The notes under the pieces: generated by a model
What the model was told of the DNA's origin: nothing
The model's input: the letters and a program-made list of their open reading frames with translations, nothing else
Database searches by the model: none
In this document: positions 1 to 9,643 of the stretch, one piece after another
How the letters are laid out: every line of letters starts with the position of its first letter
Numbering within the stretch: the first letter of the stretch is position 1
From: Acidobacteriota bacterium
GTDB lineage: Bacteria > Acidobacteriota > Vicinamibacteria > Vicinamibacterales > JAKQTR01
Reading direction: 5' to 3'
DNA length: 64,000 nt
NCBI GenBank assembly: GCA_026393755.1
Contig: JAPKZO010000028.1
Coordinates: 310,001 to 374,000, forward strand
Program-made: the position numbers and the translations under genes

Positions 1-76
1 TCAATAGTGCGTCCAGAACAATGCAGGCGATCTCTAGTGTTCGGCCGTGTCTTTGGGTGAGGCTATTGTAGGGCAT
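1..76 (-). CDS. possible start of a gene running off the left edge
   Basis: An ATG at position 76 on the minus strand opens a frame with no stop down to the window edge (25 codons, beginning MPYNSLTQRHGR). It lies about 95 bp downstream of the glycosyltransferase stop, where another operon gene would be expected. The visible part has no recognisable motif and the upstream ribosome binding site is weak, so this may simply be a short open stretch. Confidence 0.25.
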   Translation of the reverse strand, partial: MPYNSLTQRHGRTLEIACIVLDALL

Positions 77-170
77 GAAGATGTGAAGTGTCCGGGATCG
101 GCAGTCGTGGCGTGGCCGTGTGTCGTGAGAGATCGCTGACAGGCACTAAATCAATTCTGGAGCCTCGACA

Positions 171-1382
171 TCATCGATCGCTGCTGCCGGCCACGGCAAT
201 TATGTCCGCTGCCAGCTTGCGGGTGACATTCGTTCGGGCGTACTCAGCCACAAACTCGTTTCGGGGAATGTCCTGTATGCGCAATGTATCGAACGCTCGC
301 ACTGCGCCTTGTATGTCACACGGATGAAAGACGGCCGAGTTGCTGACTTGTGTCTTGAGAAACTTCTCGGCGTAACCAGACACGCCAGCCCAAATTGGTT
401 TACCCGAGGCAGCATACTCAAAGATCTTCGAAGGTAGCACTCGTGTAAAGGCGTCGCGGTCGTTCAAGTGCAGGAACAAGATATCCGCTGCACGGTAGGC
501 CGTGAGGAGGTGTTCACGGTTCATGGGCGGGAGCAGCTCCACGTTCGTCACACCGAGTGCTTTCAGGGCGTCCTCAAGTACGTGCTTGCGGCCCCCGTCT
601 CCGATAATCCTGAACTGAATGCGGGATCCCATCGACTTGGCAAGTTGAGGCACAACCGCGTGCAACCCCTGACTCTCTCCTACATTGCCGGCGTAAAGCA
701 CTCGGAGCGGCTGACCCTCGGTCGCCTGGCCGAGCGCGAGAGCGCTGGTTGGCGCAACTTCCAGAAACTCGTCGTCGATGCCATTCGTAAAGAAAGAGAA
801 TCGCTGGTGTGGATATCGAGAACTGAAATATTCCGAGAAACCTGCCGAGACCAGGTTAACCTTCTCGGCGCGTCGGATCGTCCACTTCTCCACCACTGAA
901 AAGACCGGTGCAATGGCCCACGCAATGCCGCGCGGCAGCATGTCCCTGACCATGTAGACGAAGATGTCCCGAATGTCGAGATAGAGCTTCGCGGCCTTCC
1001 GCCGCGCGATCCAAGCTCCCAAGAAGGCCGTCATCAGTCGTGAGGACGTCGCAATGACGATATCGTATCTTTGGACCGCCGCCAGTCTAACGGCCCTACG
1101 GAAGAATGTGTAGAATGCCATCGACTGGTCCAGCATGCCACTTTGGTGCTTCGGCACGGCGATACGGAAGATCCGCACGTTCCCGTGCTCTTCCATCAAC
1201 GGTGCCTCGGCCGCAAATGAAGAATATCGGTTGGGTAGCGTCGTGATCACGTCTACCCGAGAACCATCGGGTGCAAGCTTGCGAAGCGAATCGACGAGTG
1301 CCGTCGCCCGAAAGGACCCCGCACTTATGTCGGGCGGAAAATAGAAGCTGAGTAACAGGAACTTCAACTCGATCTTTCCCAT
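171..1382 (-). CDS. glycosyltransferase, GT4 family (WbuB-like)
   Basis: Predicted cytoplasmic or membrane-associated GT-B fold glycosyltransferase adding a sugar to a lipid-linked oligosaccharide. The N-terminus (LLLSFYFPPDISAG) is the usual first strand plus donor loop of WbuB-like GT4 enzymes. The C-terminal half has RVLYAGNVGESQGL and the EX7E-like region around PSKIFEYAASGKPIWAG, typical of nucleotide-sugar binding. An ATG at 1382 (MGKIELKF) is preferred over one at 1430 because the conserved first strand follows at once; it overlaps the upstream gene by 19 bp. About 403 aa, normal for the family. Donor and acceptor cannot be read from sequence. Confidence 0.85.
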   Translation of the reverse strand: MGKIELKFLLLSFYFPPDISAGSFRATALVDSLRKLAPDGSRVDVITTLPNRYSSFAAEAPLMEEHGNVRIFRIAVPKHQSGMLDQSMAFYTFFRRAVRLAAVQRYDIVIATSSRLMTAFLGAWIARRKAAKLYLDIRDIFVYMVRDMLPRGIAWAIAPVFSVVEKWTIRRAEKVNLVSAGFSEYFSSRYPHQRFSFFTNGIDDEFLEVAPTSALALGQATEGQPLRVLYAGNVGESQGLHAVVPQLAKSMGSRIQFRIIGDGGRKHVLEDALKALGVTNVELLPPMNREHLLTAYRAADILFLHLNDRDAFTRVLPSKIFEYAASGKPIWAGVSGYAEKFLKTQVSNSAVFHPCDIQGAVRAFDTLRIQDIPRNEFVAEYARTNVTRKLAADIIAVAGSSDR

Positions 1383-3028
1383 CCAAGGCTGGTGCGAAGC
1401 ATCGCACAAGTGAGCTCTACAACCAGACATACGCTAGGCTCGCTACGACCGAACTCCGGGTGCCAACTGGCGGCCTCCTCTCTCAGTCTGCCGCCTTCAA
1501 CGTGAAGGCGGACGCGTTGGCCCTGGGGCAGCAGCAATGTCGTCTCTGCACTTCCACTGGAAGTCACACATTGTTTAGCGAGCCTGATAGACGGATGCAG
1601 ATGAAACCGCGCTTCGGCGTGTTCACAGCTTCCGACAATGCGATCGTCAACTTCCAGCGTGTTCTCTCGGAACGACCAGTGCCGCAGATGATCTACCTTG
1701 CCAGGCAAACGCCGGTAGCCGTCGTGCGCACAGCGCACCGCAATGTTCCCGTCAGTCTCTATCTCGAGCCCCACTGGCCGCGCCCGCCGCGCGACGCGAA
1801 AACCGGCCCACATCTCCGAGGAATCCTGACCATCCACGACGACCGTGTTGTGCGCCGACGTCCCGCGCTGCCGCGATCGCTCAGCGCTCTGCCCATAGCA
1901 AGAAGTGCCCGAATTGACAAAGACTCGCTGTCCAAAGAGAGACAACTCGAAAGAAAGCGTGTCAGCGTGCGCGTGACCTGGAATGTAATCCGGGCCAATC
2001 CTCCCAACATCGAGCATTGCCACAGCCCCGCCCTGCTCAACCCGGATGTATCCACTGGCTGCAAGATGCGTGATACCCCGGCGTGGGGCAGGTCGACTTG
2101 AGCGCCCCAAGTCTGCTGCATACCGCTGAAGCTCACTTGAGGCGGGCGCTATGCCCATGGCCGAATCATTGAAGTAACTGATCTCGCAGTCAGGATGGGA
2201 CATCACCGCGAGCCAATCGCGCATAGGGTCGACCCTCTCCCTCCAGTCCGCAAGCGCCGCGTGCCAGCGCGCGGGGATCGCCTCCGTGAACACAGTGGTC
2301 ACATTACACAAGTCCAAAATGTCTTCCAGCGCCAATGCGTGATACATCGTGCTGCGTTCGAATTGGCCGCCGTCAGACAGGATCTGCTCTCGAACCTCCT
2401 TCTCCAGGATGCACACACCCCTTGCCAACCACGCATCTGCCTCGGGCCCATCAAAGAACAACCCGGCAAAAACCAACGCCTTGGCATTGGAAAACAGGTG
2501 GTTCCCCAGAAGATGAAACTCCAACCGTCGGGAAAGCCAGCGAACCTGCACCGCGAGACTCTGGACGCACTCCGAAGGCAGCACGTTGCCGTTCAGCGCC
2601 CATTTGATCCAGTTCACGATCCGTAGGGAGGTAGGATACGATTCCCATCCCGTGCCTACAGTCGGAGGATTCTCCAGCACCCAACGCACCAACAGGGCCC
2701 GATGCCACTTCGATCGTGCACTCGCACCTGACGCGTTGAGGTCGCCGAAGTAGTGGAGGTTGTACAGCCAGAGTTTCTCCAGCGCCGGGTCATCCCAGCC
2801 ATGGTCAGCCAGATCGTGCGTCTCGTTCAAGAAGCAGAAGCGCTCGGGTCCAAGCAAGTTCGGGCTGCGATGCGCCGGGGTCACCCAGTCACGGCCGCAC
2901 AGCATACGCAACGGCGGGGCTGCCCGCAGGTCGACACGCGGTCTAACCACGCATAACTGCATCCGCCCGTAGAACTGGACGGGCTTCAGGTATCGAAGCG
3001 TGTGCCAGTAGTTCAGCAGCAGTCGCAT
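1364..3028 (-). CDS. heparinase II/III family protein
   Basis: 554 aa protein of the heparinase II/III-like (alginate lyase superfamily) type: an alpha-helical toroid in the N-terminal half (WLYNLHYFGDLNA, GTGWESYPTSLRIVNW, LGNHLFSNAKAL) and a beta-sandwich C-terminal half beginning near PGHAHADTLSFEL, where His and Tyr catalytic residues of the family cluster. Members within polysaccharide clusters are usually proposed to trim or edit uronate-containing polymers. No clear signal peptide is seen at the N-terminus (MRLLLNYWHTLRYLKP), so the cellular location is uncertain. It sits between the WecB-like epimerase gene and the terminal GT4 gene, with short gaps and overlaps that suggest one operon. 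Confidence 0.85.
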   Translation of the reverse strand: MRLLLNYWHTLRYLKPVQFYGRMQLCVVRPRVDLRAAPPLRMLCGRDWVTPAHRSPNLLGPERFCFLNETHDLADHGWDDPALEKLWLYNLHYFGDLNASGASARSKWHRALLVRWVLENPPTVGTGWESYPTSLRIVNWIKWALNGNVLPSECVQSLAVQVRWLSRRLEFHLLGNHLFSNAKALVFAGLFFDGPEADAWLARGVCILEKEVREQILSDGGQFERSTMYHALALEDILDLCNVTTVFTEAIPARWHAALADWRERVDPMRDWLAVMSHPDCEISYFNDSAMGIAPASSELQRYAADLGRSSRPAPRRGITHLAASGYIRVEQGGAVAMLDVGRIGPDYIPGHAHADTLSFELSLFGQRVFVNSGTSCYGQSAERSRQRGTSAHNTVVVDGQDSSEMWAGFRVARRARPVGLEIETDGNIAVRCAHDGYRRLPGKVDHLRHWSFRENTLEVDDRIVGSCEHAEARFHLHPSIRLAKQCVTSSGSAETTLLLPQGQRVRLHVEGGRLREEAASWHPEFGRSEPSVCLVVELTCAMLRTSLGWERSS

Positions 3029-3099
3029 TCAATCAGTTCAGCCGCCTTGCCGTCCCGTTCTTCGAGGATGTGCGTACCAGATTGAACGGAGGGCTCGTA

Positions 3100-4173
3100 T
3101 CACTTCACCGCGAGCAACCCCGCGATTCGGTCACCGGCGTGGCCGTCCCACAACGCGGGTCTTCGGCCGTTCGGCTTCCAGTCGTTGAGGACCGAGGCCA
3201 CCGCGGGGACGATCGAGGCCGGATCGTCGCGCAGCAGCCGGTTTGTTCCTTCTGCGATTGTCACGGGCCGCTCCGTGTTGGCACGCAGCGTGAGACACGG
3301 GACTTCGAGATAGGTCGTCTCCTCCTGCACGCCTCCCGAGTCGGTGATGACCACACGCGCGTGAGCCTGGAGCGACAAGAAAGCCAGGTAACCCTGAGGT
3401 TCCAACAGCGTGACTTGCACTGGCGGGATCAGGTCCTGTGCGTTCAGTTGCGCCCTTGTCCGGGGGTGCACCGGAAAGACGACGCGAATCGAATGACTGA
3501 TCTGTTCGAGCGCCGCCATGATCAGGGCGAGCCGATCGGGGCTGTCGACGTTGGATGGTCGATGCAACGTGACCAGGGCATAGTCCTCAAGACCAAGAGA
3601 CCGGCGGAGATCTGGCCATGACACCACGGCCTTTGGGAGGAGCCGGACCAGTGTGTCGATCATCGTGTTTCCGACGAATTTGACCTTGCTGCGGTCTACT
3701 CCCTCTCGAGCCAGATTGTCTTCGCACTCCGGAGAGTGCGTCAGCAAGAGATCGGCCAGTTGGTCGGTGACCAGGCGGTTGATCTCCTCGGGCATGGTTC
3801 GATCCCACGATCGGAGTCCCGCCTCCACGTGCGCTACACGAATACCGAGCTTGGAGCAGACGAGCGCTGCGGCAACGGTCGAATTCACGTCGCCATACAC
3901 AACCACCCAGGTCGGTTGGGTGCCCAGCACGACCGGTTCGAACCGCTCCATCACGGCGGCTGTCTGGAGGGCGTGGGTTCCCGATCCGACACCCAAATCG
4001 ACGTCCGGTTTCGGGAGGCCAAGCTCATCGAAGAACACGGTGCACATTCGATCGTCGTAGTGCTGTCCGGTGTGTACCAGCGTTTGACGGACGGCCAGCC
4101 TCTCCAGCCCGCGGTACACGGGTGCGGCCTTCATGAAATTCGGGCGGGCGCCAACGACGTGAAGAACGTGCAT
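3100..4173 (-). CDS. wecB: UDP-N-acetylglucosamine 2-epimerase, non-hydrolysing
   Basis: Interconverts UDP-GlcNAc and UDP-ManNAc in the cytosol. The sequence shows GARPNFMKAAP at the N-terminus, GDVNSTVAAAL, the diagnostic HVEAGLRSWDRTMPEE block and DSGGVQEETTYLEVPC near the C-terminus. These fit the non-hydrolysing WecB/MnaA group rather than the hydrolysing NeuC/LegG group. The ATG at 4173 (MHVLHVVGARPN) is chosen because the family starts exactly here; the open frame extends 72 codons further upstream into non-homologous sequence. Length 357 aa is normal. The gene follows the two-domain dehydrogenase gene by 10 bp. It supplies ManNAc-type precursors for the surface polysaccharide. Confidence 0.93.
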   Translation of the reverse strand: MHVLHVVGARPNFMKAAPVYRGLERLAVRQTLVHTGQHYDDRMCTVFFDELGLPKPDVDLGVGSGTHALQTAAVMERFEPVVLGTQPTWVVVYGDVNSTVAAALVCSKLGIRVAHVEAGLRSWDRTMPEEINRLVTDQLADLLLTHSPECEDNLAREGVDRSKVKFVGNTMIDTLVRLLPKAVVSWPDLRRSLGLEDYALVTLHRPSNVDSPDRLALIMAALEQISHSIRVVFPVHPRTRAQLNAQDLIPPVQVTLLEPQGYLAFLSLQAHARVVITDSGGVQEETTYLEVPCLTLRANTERPVTIAEGTNRLLRDDPASIVPAVASVLNDWKPNGRRPALWDGHAGDRIAGLLAVK

Positions 4174-4183
4174 GCTCGGGGGC

Positions 4184-6370
4184 CTAAGGCAACAACTCGA
4201 TTTCGCGCTTCTGCTGGATGCTCTGAAGCGTGGCGAATACCGCCCGCATGGTGACCTCAATCTGGTCGAAAGGAATCGGAGAGGGGCCACCATTGGCGAC
4301 CGCGTCGGCGAAACCTCTCCAGCCTGCAGCGTGGCCTTTGTCGCGCTTGAGGTACGCGCGCTCCCGTCTGCGGCTCGATCCTCCGGCAAGCTCCAGCCTG
4401 CCGAAATCGTCCAGCACGGCGCTCTTCCCGCCGCCGTGCACTTCGATACGCTCCTTGCCCAACGCCCGGCCGCCGTTCGCGAGGTACAGCACCTGGGCGA
4501 CGGATCCTCTTCGAAAACGCAGCGTCAGCGCGACGTTGTCATTGTTGTAGATGCCACCATTGGCGGTCGCCCTGGCATACACGTGGGTAGGCTGATCGTC
4601 GGCCATCCAGATGGCCCAATCGATGAAGTGAACCATCTCTCCAACGACGCGGCCCCCTCCCTGGGCCGGGTCCTGAGTCCAATGACTGAGCGGGATTCGG
4701 CCTCCATTGACGCGATAGTGAATCGCCAGCGGTTCCGCCACGTTCTTCATGAACTGGCGAAGAGCCACCGCCATAGGCGCGAATCGGCGATTAAGGCCCA
4801 CCATGAGGACGGGGGCGGCGCGTCGAGCGACGACGTCGCGGTAGACGCGGCCAATGGCATCGAGCTCCTCCGCGCTCACGCAGAGTGGCTTCTCAACGAA
4901 CACGTGCTTTCCCGCCTGCAAGGCGGCCGTGGTTTGCTCGGCATGCAGATGATGGCGCGTCGCAATCACGACAGTGTTGACGTTCGCGTCGTTCGTGATG
5001 GCCTTCCAGTCGGTGCAGCAATACCTGAAGTGGAACCGGTCCGCCGTCAGACGAGAGGACTTACCAGAGGCTGAACACACCGCCACGAACTCAGTGCGCG
5101 CGTCCTTCTTGATGACGGGCAGGAGCACCCCCTTCGCGAACAGGCCTGCGCCAATCAGCCCGACTCTCACCCGACCGGTCGCCGCACCGGAACTGGCGCC
5201 GGCGGAGACATCGATCCTGCGAACAGTAGCCCTATCGCTGCGGCCGAACCCGGGGTAGGTCAGCAGCACGCCGAGGGACGGTTCCTTGGTGCGACCCGTG
5301 ATGACGTCGTAGGCCCGCGCGCCTTCTTCGATGGGAATACGGTGGGTCACGAGCGGCCGGGGATCTATCCTGCCGTCGGCAAGAAGTGCGACGACCGCTT
5401 CCATGTTGCGTCGCTCGGTCCATCGCACGTACCCAATCGGGTAGTCCTGCCCCTTCTCCTCGTAGCTGGAGTCGTAGCGACCCGGACCGTACGACCGAGA
5501 GACGCGGAATATCAGCTCCTTTTCGAAATAGGGCTTTCGCGGAATTGCGAGTCCCACTGCCCCCACGACGATCACTCGTGCGCGGTCGCGTGCCACCTGC
5601 GCCGCCAGCGCCACCGGGGCGCTGCTGCTGGTATCGGCCGTAATGAGGACCGCATCGACGCCGCGGCCGTTGGTCCCCGTCTCGCAGAACTGGATGAACT
5701 CCTCGGGCGTCGTGCCGGCGGCCGTCGCGCCGATTTCGCCTGCCAGTTGCGCGCGCTCGGGTTTGGGATCGACACAGAACACCTGGCAACCGGCGGCTTT
5801 GAGCTGTTGGATAGTCAGCAGGCCGAGGAGTCCGAGACCGATCACGCCAACGGCCTCACCGAGTGCCACCTCGCTCAATCGGATGCCCTGAAGCGCGATG
5901 GCGCCGATCGTCGCGAAGGCGGCCGATTCGTAATCGAGAGCGTCGGGAATGGCGACTACGAGGTTCTCGGGCACGACCACGGCCTCGGCGTGGACCGCGT
6001 ACCCGCCGCCCGCCGCCGCGACGCGATCCCCCGGTTTGAATTCAGTGACGTCACAACCGACTTCTCTGACGATACCGCTTACGGCGTAGCCAAGGGCCAG
6101 CGGTTCGGCGAGTTGCTGCTGCACGGCGCTCATCGTATTGATCAGCCCGTCGCGACTGACTTTCGCCAGCACCTGGCGGACCAGATCCGGGCGCGCCAGC
6201 GCCTTCGAAACGAGGTTCTTCTCGCCGAAGCTGACCAGTGACCGCTCGGTACCCGGCGACACGACCGACGCGGCGACCTCGATCAGCACCTGTCCCGGAT
6301 CGGGAAGCGGTGCCGGCGCGTCGATGACCAGCGCTTTGCCGGTGCTGATGTCCTGCACCAGTTGTTTCAT
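4184..6370 (-). CDS. bi-domain oxidoreductase: zinc-type alcohol dehydrogenase fused to Gfo/Idh/MocA
   Basis: 728 aa fusion. Residues about 1-370 are a medium-chain dehydrogenase (GTERSLVSFGEKN, GDRVAAAGGGYAVHAE, nucleotide site VGVIGLGLLGLL). Residues about 395-728 are a Gfo/Idh/MocA oxidoreductase (VRVGLIGAGLFAKGVL, and VFVEKPLCVSAEEL with the EKP motif). Such bi-domain proteins recur in lipopolysaccharide and capsule loci and are presumed to oxidise or epimerise a nucleotide sugar; the exact substrate is not established for this subgroup. The start overlaps the asnB stop by 4 bp (ATGA), indicating translational coupling. The AsnB + bi-domain enzyme pair next to WecB and a heparinase-like protein suggests an amidated or amino-uronate residue (inference). 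Confidence 0.88.
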   Translation of the reverse strand: MKQLVQDISTGKALVIDAPAPLPDPGQVLIEVAASVVSPGTERSLVSFGEKNLVSKALARPDLVRQVLAKVSRDGLINTMSAVQQQLAEPLALGYAVSGIVREVGCDVTEFKPGDRVAAAGGGYAVHAEAVVVPENLVVAIPDALDYESAAFATIGAIALQGIRLSEVALGEAVGVIGLGLLGLLTIQQLKAAGCQVFCVDPKPERAQLAGEIGATAAGTTPEEFIQFCETGTNGRGVDAVLITADTSSSAPVALAAQVARDRARVIVVGAVGLAIPRKPYFEKELIFRVSRSYGPGRYDSSYEEKGQDYPIGYVRWTERRNMEAVVALLADGRIDPRPLVTHRIPIEEGARAYDVITGRTKEPSLGVLLTYPGFGRSDRATVRRIDVSAGASSGAATGRVRVGLIGAGLFAKGVLLPVIKKDARTEFVAVCSASGKSSRLTADRFHFRYCCTDWKAITNDANVNTVVIATRHHLHAEQTTAALQAGKHVFVEKPLCVSAEELDAIGRVYRDVVARRAAPVLMVGLNRRFAPMAVALRQFMKNVAEPLAIHYRVNGGRIPLSHWTQDPAQGGGRVVGEMVHFIDWAIWMADDQPTHVYARATANGGIYNNDNVALTLRFRRGSVAQVLYLANGGRALGKERIEVHGGGKSAVLDDFGRLELAGGSSRRRERAYLKRDKGHAAGWRGFADAVANGGPSPIPFDQIEVTMRAVFATLQSIQQKREIELLP

Positions 6371-8304
6371 GATGTCTTGCCGTCCACGAATTGTCGGTGC
6401 CAGAGTTCGAGCGTGAGCAAAGACCAGATCGGAAGCGACAGGTCCGCGTCGCCCTTCCGATGTCGATTCACAAGATTCCGCACGGCCTTCGGTTCAAACA
6501 GGCCGCGTTGGCGGACGGACCGTTCCGACAGCACGTCATCCACCATCTCGCGCAGTTCGTGAGCCAGCCACACATCGTGCGGTGCGCCAAATCCGGCCTT
6601 CTTCTGAGCGAAGACCTCCGTGGGAATCGTGTTCGCCATGGCCTCCCGTAGAATCCATTTGGTCGTCCCATCTCTCAGTTTGAATTCGGGCGCGATGTTC
6701 CACGAACACCAGTCGACAAATTCCCAATCCAGAAAGGGTACCCGCACTTCCACTGATGAGGCCATGCTCATCTTGTCGTTGTAGGTGAGGTTCAAACTGA
6801 CCATGAACGTCTTGGTTTCGAGATAGAGCATCTGATTCAAGAAGTCCGCGTGTGCGATGTTCTTGAAATGGCGACGGTGTTGATGCCACGCGTCGAGATC
6901 TCGAGTGGCTTCGCGCACGTCGGGCGAGTAGAGGCCGCGCTTCTGTTCGTCAGACAGGTAGACGAAGTGCGTGATGAAACCGTCTTCCGGTGACAGCGAA
7001 CCGCTGCGGGCCAGTTTCTTCGCCAGTCTCACCCAGCCTTTCAGGGGCGTTCCGCGCAGCGACGGCAGGGCCAGTATCGATGGTTCGATCACGCGCCTCC
7101 GTAGTGACGCGGGAAGGCGACGATATCGCTCGGCGAGGTAGTGACCGACGTGACGGCGATAACCGGCAAAGACTTCGTCCCCTCCAATGCCGGAGAGCAG
7201 GACCTTGACGTCACGATGCGCCTCCCGACACACCATAAACGCCGTGATCGCCGCGGGGTCGGCGACGGGTTCGTCCATGTGCCAGACCAGTTTCGGAAGC
7301 AGGCTGACGACGTCGGGTTCGACGAGAATCTCGGTATGCTCGCAGCCGAAGTGTTTGGCGGTCCGAGCGGCCACCTTCGTATCGTCCAGCGTGGTTTCGC
7401 CAACCCGGTGACGGTCGGGAAACGCGATAGTGAATGTTCGCAGCGGTGCGCTCCCCTGGTCAGCGACCGCTGCGACGATGGCGGTCGAATCCATCCCTGC
7501 ACTGAGAAAGGCACCGACCGGCACGTCGCTCTGCAACTGCGCCCGGGCGGCCTGCAGGAATCGTCGATTCACTTCCCTGGCGAGGTCTTCGTGGCGTCCG
7601 GGAAACGCGTGGCCACGTTCTGGAAACGTGAGATCCCAGAACTGTTCTACGTGCAGACAGCCGTGCTTCCACCGCGCCCAATGACCGGCTGGCAACTTCT
7701 CCACACCCTTGAACGCGGTCGCCGGATCGGGCACCCACAGGAATGTCAGGTACTGATGGAGCGCTGCGATATCGAGTTCCGCCGGAACATCTGGAAGTTG
7801 AGTCAGCGCTTTGACTTCCGATGCGAAACTGAGTCCTCTCCCGCGCTCGGTGTAGTAGAGCGGCTTGATCCCGAAGTGATCGCGCGCCAGAAACAACTCC
7901 TCGCGCCGGGAGTCCCAGATGGCGATCGCAAACATTCCATTGAGCCGCTTGACACTCTCTGGTCCGTACTCCTGGTAGAGATACAGGACCGCCTCGGTGT
8001 CGCTGTGCGTCCGGAATCGATGACCCTTGCCCTCGAGGTGGTCCCGGAGTGCGCGGTAGTTGTAGATCTCGCCGTTGAAGACAATCGTCAGCGACCCGTC
8101 ATCCGTGGTGATGGGCATGCGCGCAGCGGCGGACAGATCGAGGATAGAGAGGCGGCGTGACCCCAACCCTACCGCCTGGGCCCCGTTGCGGATAGGAGTC
8201 CAGAATCTCCCGTGGTCGTCGGGGCCCCGGTGCTCGATGACGGCCATCATCCGATCGAGCCGGGCGCTCGAGTAGTCGCCGACGAATCCACACACACCGC
8301 ACAT
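6367..8304 (-). CDS. asnB: asparagine synthase (glutamine-hydrolysing) family protein
   Basis: Class II glutamine amidotransferase (N-terminal Ntn domain, Cys2 nucleophile in MCGVCGFVG) followed by an ATP-pyrophosphatase synthetase domain (LSAGMDSTAIVA, the SGGxDS-type P-loop with A in place of one G, and LLSGIGGDEVFAGY). In polysaccharide clusters these homologues probably amidate a sugar carboxylate rather than make free asparagine. The ATG at 8304 is chosen because the Cys must be residue 2; a GTG two codons upstream would bury it. 645 aa, the normal size. Its stop overlaps the start of the bi-domain oxidoreductase gene. Confidence 0.92.
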   Translation of the reverse strand: MCGVCGFVGDYSSARLDRMMAVIEHRGPDDHGRFWTPIRNGAQAVGLGSRRLSILDLSAAARMPITTDDGSLTIVFNGEIYNYRALRDHLEGKGHRFRTHSDTEAVLYLYQEYGPESVKRLNGMFAIAIWDSRREELFLARDHFGIKPLYYTERGRGLSFASEVKALTQLPDVPAELDIAALHQYLTFLWVPDPATAFKGVEKLPAGHWARWKHGCLHVEQFWDLTFPERGHAFPGRHEDLAREVNRRFLQAARAQLQSDVPVGAFLSAGMDSTAIVAAVADQGSAPLRTFTIAFPDRHRVGETTLDDTKVAARTAKHFGCEHTEILVEPDVVSLLPKLVWHMDEPVADPAAITAFMVCREAHRDVKVLLSGIGGDEVFAGYRRHVGHYLAERYRRLPASLRRRVIEPSILALPSLRGTPLKGWVRLAKKLARSGSLSPEDGFITHFVYLSDEQKRGLYSPDVREATRDLDAWHQHRRHFKNIAHADFLNQMLYLETKTFMVSLNLTYNDKMSMASSVEVRVPFLDWEFVDWCSWNIAPEFKLRDGTTKWILREAMANTIPTEVFAQKKAGFGAPHDVWLAHELREMVDDVLSERSVRQRGLFEPKAVRNLVNRHRKGDADLSLPIWSLLTLELWHRQFVDGKTS

Positions 8305-8348
8305 GCTCACTCTCCGTTACGACCGGCGCGCCCGAACAATTCACGACT

Positions 8349-9599
8349 CTATCTCGCGACGGTCGCGATTACACCCGTGGCCGTCGACACTTTTCGCACG
8401 CGGTGGTTGCTGATGTCGAGAACATAGAGATTGCCGGCCGGGTCGACCGTAACCATCGCGGGAAGAGGTAGTGCGGCGTTGGTCGCCAGTCCTCCGTCGC
8501 CCGTCTCGCGACCGAATCCGACCACGCTCGTGATGATCCCATCGGCCGATATCTTCCGGACGCGCTCATTGGCGGCATCGACGACATACAGGTTCCCGGC
8601 TGTGTCCGCGGCCACACCCGCGGGCCTGTTCAACCGCGCCTGCACAGCCGGCCCGCCGTTGCCGGTGAAGCCTCCATTGCCAATGCCCATCGGACCGCTC
8701 CCGGCGACGATCGTCATCATTCCCGTCGCCGCTGATATCTTCCGGATACGATGCCGCCAGTGATCGGCCAGGTACAAGTTTCCTTCCGGGTCGACCGCCA
8801 CGCCGGCTGCCGCGTCCAGTTGCAGGCTGTCATCGTTGACTCCGCCGGTGCCACCAACCACGATGGTCGTGATCGCGCCCGTCGCAGCCGACACCCGGCG
8901 AACGCGCTGGATATCGGCGTCCGCTATGTACAGGTTCCCGGCGCCGTCTACCGCCACCGCATAAGGAGCGTTCAGCCGCGCACGGGTCGCCTGGCCGCCA
9001 TCACGAGACTCGCTGCCGCCGCCGGCCACCGTCGTAATCACGCCCGTCGCGACCCAGACTTTGCGAATGCGGTCATTGACGTAATCGGCTATGTAGAGAT
9101 TCCCGGCCGCGTCTACGGCCAGCCCCCAGGGTCCGTATAAACTCGCTTGCGTCGCCTGTCCGCCGTCGCCGCCATAACCCCACTGACCGGTTCCGGCCAC
9201 CGTCGTCGTGACGCCGTTCGGCGCCACTTTTCTGACGCGGTTATGTGTCGTGTCTGCGATGTAGACGTTTCCGGCAGCGTCCACCGCCACACCTCGAGGA
9301 AACTCCAACTGGCCGGCCGTGGCGCTTCTGTCACGAACCGGTTCGTCCACCGTCGTCGCCGAACCGGCCCAACCTATGCCGATGAGCGCAAGGCCAAGGG
9401 CACAGTACCGACGCCACGAGGACGTCTCTACCACATGGTGCAGTCCGAGTCCGCGTTCACGGGCGAGCCAGAGGTGATAGGACGAGGCCGCCACAATGAT
9501 CGAGGCGCCGAAGACCCACCCGGCGTTGAACGCCAGATGCCATCCGTTGATCACAGATCCCGTCCGTATCGGTGCGCGTCCGACGCCTGATAGAGGCAC
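8349..9599 (-). CDS. membrane-anchored NHL-repeat protein
   Basis: About 416 aa starting at a GTG. Two hydrophobic segments lie near residues 20-45 and 68-86, followed by six NHL repeats of the form GVAVDAAGNVYIADTTHNRV-RKV. These should fold into a six-bladed beta-propeller, probably on the outer face of the inner membrane. NHL propellers bind proteins, glycans or nucleic acids; no catalytic function is implied. The gene lies between a divergent O-antigen ligase-like gene (its 5' end reaches to within 45 bp of that gene's ATG) and asnB. It is unusual inside a polysaccharide operon, and its glycan-binding or assembly role is a guess. Confidence 0.85.
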   Translation of the reverse strand: MPLSGVGRAPIRTGSVINGWHLAFNAGWVFGASIIVAASSYHLWLARERGLGLHHVVETSSWRRYCALGLALIGIGWAGSATTVDEPVRDRSATAGQLEFPRGVAVDAAGNVYIADTTHNRVRKVAPNGVTTTVAGTGQWGYGGDGGQATQASLYGPWGLAVDAAGNLYIADYVNDRIRKVWVATGVITTVAGGGSESRDGGQATRARLNAPYAVAVDGAGNLYIADADIQRVRRVSAATGAITTIVVGGTGGVNDDSLQLDAAAGVAVDPEGNLYLADHWRHRIRKISAATGMMTIVAGSGPMGIGNGGFTGNGGPAVQARLNRPAGVAADTAGNLYVVDAANERVRKISADGIITSVVGFGRETGDGGLATNAALPLPAMVTVDPAGNLYVLDISNHRVRKVSTATGVIATVAR

Positions 9600-9643
9600 A
9601 TCACGCGATCCCGGGAACTGGTGCTATCGTGGTCCAGGGAGTC

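Noticed and set aside
3100-4173. LegG/NeuC hydrolysing epimerase completing a legionaminic or sialic acid route
   Set aside because: The HVEAGLRSWDRTMPEE block and other features fit the non-hydrolysing WecB group, and it is about 29 kb from the NeuB-like gene.
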